The notes beneath the pieces are model-generated. The model was not told the origin of the DNA. It saw only the letters and a program-made list of their open reading frames with translations, and did not search any database. Of a stretch of DNA of 14,311 nucleotides, positions 5,999 to 13,504 are shown in pieces. Every line of letters begins with the position of its first letter. The first letter of the stretch is position 1. The stretch is from an uncultured Eubacterium sp. (GTDB taxonomy: Bacteria; Bacillota; Clostridia; Lachnospirales; Lachnospiraceae), in contig CAJTMV010000002.1 in assembly GCA_910577225.1 (NCBI GenBank), positions 285,582-299,892 on the forward strand, written 5' to 3'. The position numbers and the translations under genes are program-made.

Positions 5999-7165
5999 TT
6001 ACTTTAATTTATGGATATCCGTATCTTTCATAAACTGTACGCTGTTATATAAGATCAGAATATCGTCTGCCGGATATACGCGCAGCAGCTTGCTGATCGG
6101 CAGATTGACATAACGCAGGTCCACAACAATCGTACGTGCATAATGTCTGGCTGCAAATGGCGCAAAGCAGTTGCCGAAAGAATCTTTAATCAAAAGAAGC
6201 GTTTTTCCATTCGTACCTTCCTCTGCCCGGCGAATGTCCACCAGCGCCTGATTGCCTCCAAAAAACACACTATATGGATCCTCTCCTTCCAGCTTTGACA
6301 GATCATAAAAGCTGTCAGACTGAAATTCGCCCATATTATAATCGAACGAAAACGCGGAATCGCCGGACTGTTCATACAAAGAAATCGTGTCCGCTTTTCC
6401 TCCGGTCCTTACTTTTGCATAAGTAGTTCCCATAAATGTATCCGTGACCGGCATAACCTGAAACTGTTCTTTGGGAACCGGCGTAAATCCCATATGCTTT
6501 GCCCATGCTTCATAAGCATAATAAGCGCCCAGCGTCGTCCAGTGATGATCGGTGCGATAATAAATGTATTCGGAATCATGCGCTTTTAATACATCTTCCA
6601 CCGCAATCTGCTGCTGACGCGGCGCCTGCTGTCTGACCTGATCAAAAAACTGCGCTTCTCCGCCGATCTGCGCAAACATCGGAAGTTTTTGAGACAGCGC
6701 GCTGCTTTTGACCGGTACAAACAAAACGTCCGCGTTTGGATACTCTTTTAAAAAAGACGCGGTACGTTTCACATTTTTTCGAACCTGTTTCCAGTCAAAA
6801 TCCTGCGTCTGATACCGCTCCAACAGGTAATCGTCTTTTCCAAAATACACGCCGTTTGCTTCCCGCTCGCCAAGCAGCCGCGTCAGGCGCGTGCGCAGCG
6901 TTACAAAATGCGTCCTTCCCGGAAACTGTTCGCTCAGATATGTTTCATACTTTCTTTGAAACTTTCCGCTCATCACACTTTTCTTCGTTAAGCTGGGACG
7001 TTTGGAAAGCATCCTGCGTTCTTCGGCAGAATATGTCCGATCAGGCGTCAGACGCATACATACAGCGCATCCTGACAACAACAAAATCACGGCTCCTATA
7101 AAACATAGGAACCGGATTCGTGTCTGAATAGTTTTTCTATCGCTGTAATTTTCAAAATCTTTCAT
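5999..7165 (-). CDS. DHHW-family (AlgX/AlgJ-like SGNH) membrane-anchored protein
   Basis: A 388-residue protein with a short basic N-terminus, one membrane segment (about 19-38) and an extracellular SGNH-like domain. The name-giving DHHW is at residues 206-209 in YYRTDHHWTTLG, and KDSFGN at 327-332 carries the likely Ser329. Together they match the Asp-His/Ser arrangement of the AlgJ/AlgX O-acetyltransferases. Relatives usually sit beside an MBOAT (AlgI/DltB-like) gene and help acylate a surface polymer, but there is no MBOAT gene in this window. GAGGTG lies 3 bases before the ATG at 7165. It starts 45 bp after the DUF4358 gene, so the two are very likely co-transcribed. Acyl transfer to an envelope glycan is a family-based inference, not shown here. 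Confidence 0.82.
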   Translation of the reverse strand: MKDFENYSDRKTIQTRIRFLCFIGAVILLLSGCAVCMRLTPDRTYSAEERRMLSKRPSLTKKSVMSGKFQRKYETYLSEQFPGRTHFVTLRTRLTRLLGEREANGVYFGKDDYLLERYQTQDFDWKQVRKNVKRTASFLKEYPNADVLFVPVKSSALSQKLPMFAQIGGEAQFFDQVRQQAPRQQQIAVEDVLKAHDSEYIYYRTDHHWTTLGAYYAYEAWAKHMGFTPVPKEQFQVMPVTDTFMGTTYAKVRTGGKADTISLYEQSGDSAFSFDYNMGEFQSDSFYDLSKLEGEDPYSVFFGGNQALVDIRRAEEGTNGKTLLLIKDSFGNCFAPFAARHYARTIVVDLRYVNLPISKLLRVYPADDILILYNSVQFMKDTDIHKLK

Positions 7166-7210
7166 AGCACCTCTGTCAAAAAAGTACTCAATTAAATAAA
7201 TGCCGTCCGA

Positions 7211-7822
7211 TTATTTCAGCTTGTTTTTCACTGTATTTACAGCTTTTTTATTGAGCTGCTGATGCGCTTTAATAATCTTTTCTTCGTTTCCGCTTTCTTC
7301 CACGTCCTTACTCACGCTTCCGCCGAGCATGAAAAAGCAGACGTAATTTCCATTTGCATACACTTTGGAGCCCTGAATTTTCAGCTGATTCATCGGATAC
7401 TGCATCGTATCTTCCTTCAGTTTTTTCTGATATTTTTTTACTGCGCTTAGAATTTTCTTTTTGGACGAAGCGTTTTTCGCCTTGAATATCGCCATCTGAT
7501 CTACCTGTGCGCTGATCATTGGCACCTCCGCATATGCGGACGAATATAAGGAAGAAGCGACTCCGTATCTGTCTTTGATCTCATTTTTATCCAGCTTATA
7601 ATTCGGCCAGTAATTCTCTGCGTAGGCTTTTTTGATCGCGTCAGCCAGTTTGGATGCCGAAGGTTTGGACGCCGCCTGCACCGTCACCGAAGAAACGGCT
7701 GCGCCAGATCCTGGAAACGCCGTTCCTGTCATCTGTATGGAACCGGCTCCCATACCTACTGCCGCTGTTAATAAAAGAGCCGTCAGTTTCTTTGTATTCC
7801 TGTTACATTTTTTACCATTCAT
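7211..7822 (-). CDS. DUF4358-type exported protein
   Basis: A 203-residue secreted or surface protein. The basic start (MNGKKCNRNTKK) leads into a hydrophobic stretch (LTALLLTAAVGMGAG) and then a Ser/Ala/Val-rich region ending in VQAAS, a plausible signal peptidase I site. The mature part (ADAIKKAYAENYWPNYKLD, KDRYGV, PMISAQVDQMAIFKAKN, DTMQYPMNQLKIQGSKVY) has the features I know from DUF4358, usually a lipoprotein; here there is no lipobox cysteine. Function is unknown, although the family often sits beside DHHW and MBOAT genes, as partly seen here. I choose the ATG at 7822 because GGAGG (7831-7835) is 8 bases upstream. A TTG five codons earlier overlaps that ribosome site and cannot be the start. 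Confidence 0.78.
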   Translation of the reverse strand: MNGKKCNRNTKKLTALLLTAAVGMGAGSIQMTGTAFPGSGAAVSSVTVQAASKPSASKLADAIKKAYAENYWPNYKLDKNEIKDRYGVASSLYSSAYAEVPMISAQVDQMAIFKAKNASSKKKILSAVKKYQKKLKEDTMQYPMNQLKIQGSKVYANGNYVCFFMLGGSVSKDVEESGNEEKIIKAHQQLNKKAVNTVKNKLK

Positions 7823-7878
7823 CCTGTTTTCCTCCAAATAGTTCCAAGTTATTGCCCATTGTGATCTGGTTACTTTGT

Positions 7879-7910
7879 TCTCACCCAGACGCTCTGACGT
7901 CTGGTGAACC
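7879..7910. promoter_or_regulatory. Long imperfect hairpin between the AEC and DUF4358 genes
   Basis: On the minus strand GTTCACCAGACG and CGTCTGGGTGAGAAC pair across a 6-base loop with two bulged bases; the core CCAGACG/CGTCTGG is perfect. There is no U-tract, so it is not a classical terminator for the AEC gene. Just upstream, TGATAGAAT (7912-7920 on the minus strand) is an extended -10-like element, so the hairpin would lie at the start of the DUF4358 leader. Terminator, operator and mRNA 5' stem all remain possible. Confidence 0.4.
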
Positions 7911-7943
7911 TATTCTATCATACCGGAAGGAAAAATGGAACAT

Positions 7944-8858
7944 TTATTGTGCAAAAATCATCAAAACCGGTACGGTCAGCACACATAACACGGTCGTCAG
8001 TATGATTGCCGCACTGCAGGCCGTCACGTCCATTCCTTTCTGGTTCCCGAGAATCAGCGGCATATTTCCAACCGGCATGCCAAACATTACCATACAGACA
8101 GCCAGAAGATCTGATTCCCCTATGACCAGACGCAGCAGCGGCAGCATAAGCAGCGGCAGCACAAGCAGCTTGACAAACGCAAACACATACAGACGCGGCT
8201 GCCCGAAAATTTTTCCAAAGCCGGATGCTGCCAGTGCAAATCCGACCGCCACAAGCGCCATTGGCGACGTCACGTTACCAAGATACGTCACTGCGGTCTT
8301 TAAAAATTCCGGCAGCTGGATCTCGAAAATAATAATTGCCATTGCAAGCAGTCCGGATACCGTCCCCGGATTTACCATCGCCCGTAAGGAAGATACGGTC
8401 AGCTTTCCGTCCATCAGCGCGATTCCATACGTATAAAAGACAAACGTATACACAAGCATAAATTCGGTAACATAGACCACATACTCTGATCCAAATATGC
8501 TCGAAATAACCGGAATCCCAATAAATCCGACATTGGAAAACACAAACATCAGCTGAAAAATCTTTTTTTGCTCCCGATCCTTTTCAAAATATGGGGACAA
8601 AATCATTCCGGCGATAATAAATGCCAGAAACATGCCTGCGGCAATACCTCCTGCCAGCTTTATGGTATCCAGCGGGATTTTGCCAGCTGCGTCGGCCGCG
8701 CTCGCCAGAACAAGCAGCGGATTAAATATCTGAACGATCATTTCCGACATCTGCGTATTCGTATGCTCGTCCAGCATCCCTTTTTTCGTGACAAAATAGC
8801 CGGCGCCAATCATTAAAAGCAGCGCCAGCATTTGAAAAAATACAGTAAAAAATGACAT
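7944..8858 (-). CDS. AEC-family (auxin efflux carrier type) membrane transporter
   Basis: A 304-residue integral membrane protein with about ten hydrophobic segments in two halves, matching the PF03547 fold of secondary carriers. Bacterial members move malate, malonate or other small organic acids; the substrate here cannot be read. Typical features are the early MLALLLMIGAGYFVTKKGML, IFNPLLVLASAA in the second helix, FSNVGFIGIPV at about 110-120, and the matching second-half FGMPVGNMPLILGNQ. The protein is full length. The ATG at 8858 is 32 bp after the YbaK-like gene and has only a modest GGAGA site, so the two genes are probably co-transcribed and partly coupled. Confidence 0.87.
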   Translation of the reverse strand: MSFFTVFFQMLALLLMIGAGYFVTKKGMLDEHTNTQMSEMIVQIFNPLLVLASAADAAGKIPLDTIKLAGGIAAGMFLAFIIAGMILSPYFEKDREQKKIFQLMFVFSNVGFIGIPVISSIFGSEYVVYVTEFMLVYTFVFYTYGIALMDGKLTVSSLRAMVNPGTVSGLLAMAIIIFEIQLPEFLKTAVTYLGNVTSPMALVAVGFALAASGFGKIFGQPRLYVFAFVKLLVLPLLMLPLLRLVIGESDLLAVCMVMFGMPVGNMPLILGNQKGMDVTACSAAIILTTVLCVLTVPVLMIFAQ

Positions 8859-8890
8859 TTCCAGTTGTCTCCGTTCTCTCTTTGCTATTT

Positions 8891-9364
8891 TTAAAAAACT
8901 ACTTCCTTACACACGTCCACCCATTCCGCATATCCGGAATATTGTTCCAGCTGCGCGATGGTAAGCTCGATGGCGCTATTGGAACTGCCGCAGGCTGGAA
9001 ACACCGTCTCAAAGCGTCTGAGCGACTGGTCCAGGTATACGCTGACCCCCTCGTTTACCGCAAACGGACATATGCCGCCGACTGCGTGTCCCACGAGCGT
9101 TTCTGCTTCCTGCGCCGAAAGCATCTTCGCTTTTGTGCCAAACTGCGCCTTATATTTTTTATTATCGATCTTCCTGTCCCCAGCTGTCACAATCAGCACC
9201 GTCTGTCCGTCCGCCAGAAAGGAAAGCGTCTTTGCAATCCTCTGCGGTTCACAGTGCAGTGCCAGTGCGGCAAGCTCCACTGTTGCACTGGATACGTCAA
9301 ATTCCAGAATCTTATCTTCCATTCCATACGTTTTAAAATATGCTTTTACTTTCTCTATCGACAT
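8891..9364 (-). CDS. YbaK/ProX-type aminoacyl-tRNA deacylase
   Basis: A 157-residue single-domain protein of the YbaK/EbsC (PF04073) fold, which hydrolyses mischarged tRNA such as Cys- or Ala-tRNA(Pro) in trans. It shows RIAKTLSFL with the conserved Lys45, VGGICPF (95-101) for the GxxP loop, and PACGSSNSAIELT near the end, all standard for the group. The start at 9364 (MSIEKVKAYF) is set by AGGAGG 7 bases upstream. An ATG 14 codons earlier has no such site. It is not fused to prolyl-tRNA synthetase, so it acts free-standing. Which tRNA it edits cannot be read from sequence. It leads a probable two-gene unit with the AEC carrier. Confidence 0.87.
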   Translation of the reverse strand: MSIEKVKAYFKTYGMEDKILEFDVSSATVELAALALHCEPQRIAKTLSFLADGQTVLIVTAGDRKIDNKKYKAQFGTKAKMLSAQEAETLVGHAVGGICPFAVNEGVSVYLDQSLRRFETVFPACGSSNSAIELTIAQLEQYSGYAEWVDVCKEVVF

Positions 9365-9501
9365 CTGTTTTCCTCCTGTCACACGCCGTTGTTTCTTACA
9401 TATCATTCGTGTATATTCCTTCGGATCTTCCTGATCAGACCTGTCTTTTCGTCAAATCATACATCCTGCCGTTGCGTCTTCCAATATCCATATCGCAGCG
9501 G

Positions 9502-10524
9502 CTACAGACACATCCCCGCGGATTCCCGTATCATCAGATGACACGGCAGCTCCATGCGCACGCATGCCTGATGTCCTCCCTGCAGCCGGTCTTTCAGCGT
9601 CAGCACTGCCAGATGTGCCATATCTCCTTTCGGAATCTGTATCGTTGTTAACATCGGCGAAAACCGCACCGCTTCTTCGATATCGTCGATCGAAATGACA
9701 GCCGGACGATACACCTGTTTTCTGCGCCGCCCGTTTCGGTCTTTCATCGCCTGCAAAAACCCCAGCGCCGTAACGTCGTTTGCGCAAAAAACTGCCGTCG
9801 GCGGTCTGCGCAGCGCTTCCAGCCGCTGAAACGCCTGATATCCTTCTTCCCGTGTCTGATTCGTTGATACGATATATTCATAGATCAGCGAGATCTTATG
9901 ATTGAGCAGACATTCATAATAACCGCTGTACCTGGCCTCCATCGTGCAGTCTCCGACATAAGCGATGCCTGTATGTCCCAGCTCCAGCAGATACTCCACA
10001 GCCATTGCCGCCGCCTGCGCGCCATTACATGTAATTTCATCCATCCGGTAATCCATCGGATTGCGGTCGATCGCAACAACGCCGCGATATTTGCGCAGTA
10101 TGATATCCGCCGCCGCCTGCGGACATTTGCCAAGTACAAGCATTCCATCCGCACGCAGACGGCTCCCGTTCCCCAGCGTCGAAAGATCCGGGACATGCAG
10201 AATCTGTCCCGGAATACAGTTTTGTTTATGACATTCCGTCTCGATATGGCGATACATCTCTTCAAAAAAAGGGTCTTTGGCAAACGAATGAAATCTTGCC
10301 AGAAGAATGTCGATGCGATATGGTTTTTCTGTTGCCGTATTCCCCTGGCTGCTCATTTTCAGCTGTCTGGCATTTTGATTGGGTACATAATTCAGCTCTC
10401 TGGCAGCCTCGCGGATACGCTCTGTCAGACGTTTGTCCTGACACTGGTAATCCGGCTGATTTAAGACTCTGGATACTGTTGCTACAGAAGCGCCTGACAT
10501 CTGCGCAATTTTTTTCAGCGACAT
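9502..10524 (-). CDS. LacI/GalR-family regulator, last gene of the ABC operon
   Basis: A 340-residue repressor. The N-terminal HTH (MSLKKIAQMSGASVATVSRV) has the SVATVSRV recognition helix found in GalR-like proteins. The hinge motif NARQLK (51-56) holds Leu55, the residue that in this family wedges into a central CG step. The core from about 70 is a periplasmic-binding-type effector domain (VVAIDRNP, HTGIAYVGD, AVFCANDVTALGF, VISIDDIE), ending in HLMIRESAG. AGGAAGG precedes the ATG at 10524. It lies 15 bp after the permease gene on the same strand, so it is part of the transporter operon and probably autoregulated. The two CG-centred palindromes GAAAACGTTTTC upstream of the operon are what such a protein would bind. 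The effector is unknown. A LacI-type protein inside a NitT/TauT importer operon is unusual, as these regulators normally sense sugars or nucleosides. Confidence 0.88.
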   Translation of the reverse strand: MSLKKIAQMSGASVATVSRVLNQPDYQCQDKRLTERIREAARELNYVPNQNARQLKMSSQGNTATEKPYRIDILLARFHSFAKDPFFEEMYRHIETECHKQNCIPGQILHVPDLSTLGNGSRLRADGMLVLGKCPQAAADIILRKYRGVVAIDRNPMDYRMDEITCNGAQAAAMAVEYLLELGHTGIAYVGDCTMEARYSGYYECLLNHKISLIYEYIVSTNQTREEGYQAFQRLEALRRPPTAVFCANDVTALGFLQAMKDRNGRRRKQVYRPAVISIDDIEEAVRFSPMLTTIQIPKGDMAHLAVLTLKDRLQGGHQACVRMELPCHLMIRESAGMCL

Positions 10525-10539
10525 TTTGATAAATCCTTC

Positions 10540-11313
10540 CTATTTCAGACCTCTTTGTCTGAGCAGATAATTTTCTACGCTGGAGAAAATTCCTTTATCA
10601 ATAACGATTCCGATCAGAATAATTACGAGCATGACCGTCATAACCTGATTGATATCCGCCAGATCACGCCCAATCATCAACGTATAGCCAAGGCCGACAG
10701 AAGCCGACATCACCTCGCCCGACATCAGCGCTCTCCAGGCAAACGACCACGCCTGTTTCAGGCCTGCCACAAAAGACGGCAGCGCAGCCGGAAAAATAAC
10801 TTTTGTATACATTTTACTGCCTGTAACGCCCATCGTTTTAGCCGCTTTGATATAGATCGGAGGCACTTCCCGAATTCCGCTTTCCACCGCAAGCGAAATG
10901 CTGAATACGGACCCCATAACCACGACAAAAATAATGGCGCTTTCATTCAGTCCGAACCAGAGGATTGCAAACGGCACCCAGCAGATGCTCGGCAGCGTCT
11001 GGATACCCAGCAGCAGCGGCTTTAAATTTCTGGCAAAATACTTCGACTGAATAATCAGAATGCCAAACAATACGCCGATAACGACGGAAATCAGAAATCC
11101 TGTCAGCACACGCAGCATACTTTTCAAAACGGCAGCCACAAGCGTGCCATTGGCAAGCAAAGTTTTCACACTCTCCACAACGCCGAACGGATGCGGCACC
11201 GCATACGGCTTCGCCCACTCGAACCAGTCCGTAGCAGCCACATACAGGAACTGCCAGAACGCAATCAGTAAGATCAAAAATAAAATGCTTCCCATCGCTT
11301 TACGCATCTTCAT
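10540..11313 (-). CDS. NitT/TauT-type ABC transporter permease (SsuC/TauC-like)
   Basis: A 257-residue inner membrane permease of the BPD-transport family, with about six hydrophobic segments. The cytoplasmic EAA loop that docks the ATPase is at about 157-176 (KAAKTMGVTGSKMYTKVIFP), followed by the family-typical SFAWRALMSGEVM and GLGYTL. QTLPSICWVPFAILWFGL in the middle is a strong SsuC/TauC signature. The ATG overlaps the ATPase stop as ATGA, which implies translational coupling. Relatives import nitrate, aliphatic sulfonates, taurine or pyrimidine precursors; sequence alone does not choose among these. Confidence 0.9.
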   Translation of the reverse strand: MKMRKAMGSILFLILLIAFWQFLYVAATDWFEWAKPYAVPHPFGVVESVKTLLANGTLVAAVLKSMLRVLTGFLISVVIGVLFGILIIQSKYFARNLKPLLLGIQTLPSICWVPFAILWFGLNESAIIFVVVMGSVFSISLAVESGIREVPPIYIKAAKTMGVTGSKMYTKVIFPAALPSFVAGLKQAWSFAWRALMSGEVMSASVGLGYTLMIGRDLADINQVMTVMLVIILIGIVIDKGIFSSVENYLLRQRGLK

Positions 11314-12098
11314 GGCTGCTTCACCTCCGGCTGATCAAATTCATCCGCCACGCTTTTTCTGGCGCTCAGACTAACCTGACTTAAAATCTGTCTGCGCAGC
11401 GCGGTAAACTCCGGCGCCTCGATATTTCTCGGACGCTGAAAGCCGATCGGTATGATCTGCCTGATCTGTCCCGGATTCTCGGCCATCACTATGACGCGGT
11501 CCGCAAAATATATCGCCTCTTCCACACTATGCGTAACGTACAAAATCGTCTTTTTTGTCTTTTCCCATATTTCTTCCAGCTCTGCACGCAGGATATGAAT
11601 GGTCTGCTTATCCAGAGCAGAAAACGGCTCGTCCATCAGCAGCAGCTTACTGTCCAGCGCCAGCGCTCTTGCCAGCGCGGTTCGCTGTTTCATGCCGCCG
11701 GAGATCTGATGAATCGAATAATCTTTGTAATGCCAGAGCCGCACCATTTTCAAATATTTCTCCGCAATCTCCTGCTGCTTTGCTTTTGGGTGTCCGGCTG
11801 CTTCCAGACCAAACATGACGTTTTCCATCACATTCAGCCACGGATACAGCGCAGCCTCCTGAAACATCACGACACGATCCGCCCCCGGCTCCGTCACCGG
11901 CTGACCGTCCAGATAAATGGAACCGGACGTCGGCGTATCCAGTCCCGCCACCAGATTTAACAATGTGGACTTTCCGCAGCCGGAAGGTCCTACAATGCAG
12001 ATAAATTCGCCTTTTTCCACTTCCAGAGAAATATCCTGCAGCGTTTCTTTTGTCGTATCACTAAATACCTTACTAATTGAATGAAGTTGTAAATACAT
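11310..12098 (-). CDS. NitT/TauT-type ABC transporter ATPase (SsuB/TauB-like)
   Basis: A 262-residue cytoplasmic ATPase with every catalytic motif: Walker A GPSGCGKST (37-45), Q-loop Gln80, signature SGGMKQR (133-139), Walker B LLLMDEP (152-158), D-loop SALD and H-loop His190. The FQEAALYPWLNV and RPRNIEAPEF segments are usual for SsuB/TauB/NrtD proteins. I start it at the ATG at 12098 (MYLQLHSISKVF), which has GGAGGAG upstream. The open frame extends 18 codons more, but that part is not conserved and lies inside the binding-protein gene. The true start still overlaps the end of the binding-protein gene by 26 bp, so translation is probably coupled. Confidence 0.92.
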   Translation of the reverse strand: MYLQLHSISKVFSDTTKETLQDISLEVEKGEFICIVGPSGCGKSTLLNLVAGLDTPTSGSIYLDGQPVTEPGADRVVMFQEAALYPWLNVMENVMFGLEAAGHPKAKQQEIAEKYLKMVRLWHYKDYSIHQISGGMKQRTALARALALDSKLLLMDEPFSALDKQTIHILRAELEEIWEKTKKTILYVTHSVEEAIYFADRVIVMAENPGQIRQIIPIGFQRPRNIEAPEFTALRRQILSQVSLSARKSVADEFDQPEVKQP

Positions 12099-13083
12099 CG
12101 CTCTCCTCCGGCACTTTATTAATAAATCCCTCATTTTTGCTGATTTCGGCAAACTTCATAACTGCTTCTTTATTCAGCGCCGTGTCCACCGTCATTCGAG
12201 CAAACGCATTTTCGATGACCGCTTCGTCGATCGCCTTGCCCGTCGTTTCTTTAATCTCGTCATTGACAATCGTACGTGCTTCTTCCATATTTTGATTGAT
12301 ATACAGCGTCGCCTCTTCGTGTATCTGTAAAAACTGTTTCACCAGATCCGGATGATCTTCGATAAAATCCTGACTGGCAACAACGACTGCCGTCGGATAA
12401 TTTCCTTCTAAAAATACTTCGTTATAGTCCAGTAAGATCTCTGCATTGCCGTTATTTTCAATCGTAGTTCCCCACGGTTCCGGAACAAGCGCGGCATCCA
12501 CGCTGCCATTGTCGATCAGATTGAGTATATCAGCGTTCGAACTGGCATTTACCGTTACGTCGCCGCCGGCATCTACGGTTTTTAATCCCTGATCCGATAA
12601 GATACTTAACAGACACAAATGCTGCGTATTTCCCATCTGCGGCACCGCAATCTTTTTACCGGCAAGATCTGACAGAGAGGTGATGCCGGAATCTTTCCGT
12701 TTTAATAAAACGGCTCCCGCATTTGTCGTATTGGAAATAATTTTTACGTCGCCTTCGGATTTTACGTTTGCGCTTAACGCCGGAACAGGGCCGATATATC
12801 CGAGATCGATTTCCCCTGCAAAGATCGCTTCCATTTCCGCCGGACCGGCATTAAACGAATTCCATGTCACAAGGCAGTCTTCTCCCCATTTTTCTTCCAG
12901 CATTTTCTTATTTTTCATTACCAGCGCCTGCGTATGCGTAATATTGGGAAAATATGCAATGCGCACCTTTGTTTTCCCATCTTCTCCCTTCGCGCTGTCT
13001 CCGCCAGAACCGCATGCGGATGCAGAAAGGCAGATGCCTGCAACAATAAGACCGGTCACAATTTTTTTCATTATGTTTTTCAT
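12073..13083 (-). CDS. NitT/TauT-type ABC transporter substrate-binding lipoprotein
   Basis: A 336-residue extracytoplasmic binding protein, first gene of the importer operon. The N-terminus is a lipoprotein signal with lipobox ASAC and lipidated Cys24, then a flexible GSGGDSAKGEDGK linker. The mature part begins KVRIAYFPNITHTQALVMKN and continues with AIFAGEIDLGYIGPVPAL, ISNTTNAGAVLL, DLAGKKIAVPQMGNTQH and DAALVPEPWG, the pattern of SsuA/TauA/NMT1-like binding proteins. The start has GGAGG (13091-13095) at 7-base spacing. Expected ligands are sulfonates, taurine or related small molecules; no sulfonate-use enzyme is in the window to confirm one. The LacI-type regulator at the operon's end suggests an unusual ligand or control. 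Confidence 0.9.
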   Translation of the reverse strand: MKNIMKKIVTGLIVAGICLSASACGSGGDSAKGEDGKTKVRIAYFPNITHTQALVMKNKKMLEEKWGEDCLVTWNSFNAGPAEMEAIFAGEIDLGYIGPVPALSANVKSEGDVKIISNTTNAGAVLLKRKDSGITSLSDLAGKKIAVPQMGNTQHLCLLSILSDQGLKTVDAGGDVTVNASSNADILNLIDNGSVDAALVPEPWGTTIENNGNAEILLDYNEVFLEGNYPTAVVVASQDFIEDHPDLVKQFLQIHEEATLYINQNMEEARTIVNDEIKETTGKAIDEAVIENAFARMTVDTALNKEAVMKFAEISKNEGFINKVPEESDVFTTSFN

Positions 13084-13134
13084 GTAAGAACCTCCATGTC
13101 AGATCATGATTATGTTTTTGTAGTCAATGTCTGC

Positions 13135-13143
13135 ATTTTATCA
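13135..13143 (-). promoter_or_regulatory. Extended -10 element, candidate promoter of the ABC operon
   Basis: On the minus strand TGATAAAAT matches the extended -10 pattern TGnTATAAT with one mismatch, about 50 bp before the start codon of the binding-protein gene. No good -35 box lies 17 bp upstream, as expected when an extended -10 is used. If correct, transcription starts near 13128, and operator 1 is centred about 50 bp upstream of that. Confidence 0.45.
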
Positions 13144-13173
13144 CAAAAACATACGCCGGTTTTGAATTTTTTA

Positions 13174-13185
13174 GAAAACGTTTTC
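13174..13185. promoter_or_regulatory. Operator 1: GAAAACGTTTTC palindrome
   Basis: Perfect 12-bp CG-centred palindrome of the LacI/GalR operator type. The same 12 bases recur at 13281-13292, and both are preceded by A and followed by CA-type flanks. The best candidate is the LacI-type protein of the same operon. The sequence also fits the CcpA cre consensus at 13 of 14 positions, so catabolite control is an alternative. Confidence 0.72.
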
Positions 13186-13280
13186 AAATATAATCATAAC
13201 ATAAAACAAATTATATTTCCATTTGTTTCCAAAATATTATTTTGATCTTTGCTTTTACAAAATATTTGCCTCAAAAATCA

Positions 13281-13292
13281 GAAAACGTTTTC
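13281..13292. promoter_or_regulatory. Operator 2: GAAAACGTTTTC palindrome
   Basis: Identical to operator 1 and centred 107 bp from it, close to ten helical turns, which suits DNA looping between two bound dimers. It lies only 11 bp past the stop codon of the XRE regulator gene, which is transcribed toward the ABC operon. A bound repressor could therefore also act as a roadblock to read-through from the XRE unit. Confidence 0.7.
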
Positions 13293-13303
13293 AATCCTGC
13301 GGC

Positions 13304-13504
13304 TCATATCTGATCTTCCCAGAACAATTCGTCCAGTGTCTTTCCAAGCGTCCGGCAGATCGCAATACACAGCCGGATAGTCGGATTGTAATCTCCTTTT
13401 TCAATTGCGCTTACGGTCTGCCTGGATACGCCGACCAGATCTGCCAGCTCCTGCTGTGACAGATCTTTTGCCGCTCTGGCCGCTTTCAATCTCAGATTTT
13501 TCAC
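13304..13504 (-). CDS. Small XRE-family (Cro/CI-type) regulator
   Basis: A 66-residue protein made almost wholly of one helix-turn-helix (KNLRLKAARAAKDLSQQELA, then DLVGVSRQTVSAIEKGDYNP), ending in LGKTLDELFWEDQ. This is the compact XRE type that commonly pairs with a small membrane protein in Firmicutes. It starts at GTG (13504) after AAAGGGGAG, and its start overlaps the TGA of the membrane protein gene as GTGA, so the two are translationally coupled. A longer in-frame ORF upstream lies inside the membrane protein gene and is not used. It probably controls its own promoter at 14080-14108. Confidence 0.88.
   Translation of the reverse strand: MKNLRLKAARAAKDLSQQELADLVGVSRQTVSAIEKGDYNPTIRLCIAICRTLGKTLDELFWEDQI

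Noticed and set aside
7654..8436. Plus-strand ORF of 260 codons with a Ser/Pro-rich sequence
   Set aside because: It runs antisense through the ends of the DUF4358 and AEC genes; the repeated SGS-type stretches come from the reverse of membrane-helix codons.
9450..9455. TTGACG as a -35 box for the YbaK/AEC unit
   Set aside because: No -10-like hexamer lies 16-18 bp downstream on the minus strand.
8852..9541. Plus-strand ORF of 229 codons
   Set aside because: It is antisense to the YbaK-type gene, with no start signal and no family features.
12099..12152. Upstream start for the ABC ATPase
   Set aside because: It lies within the binding-protein gene and lacks family similarity; the ATG at 12098 with GGAGGAG is better.
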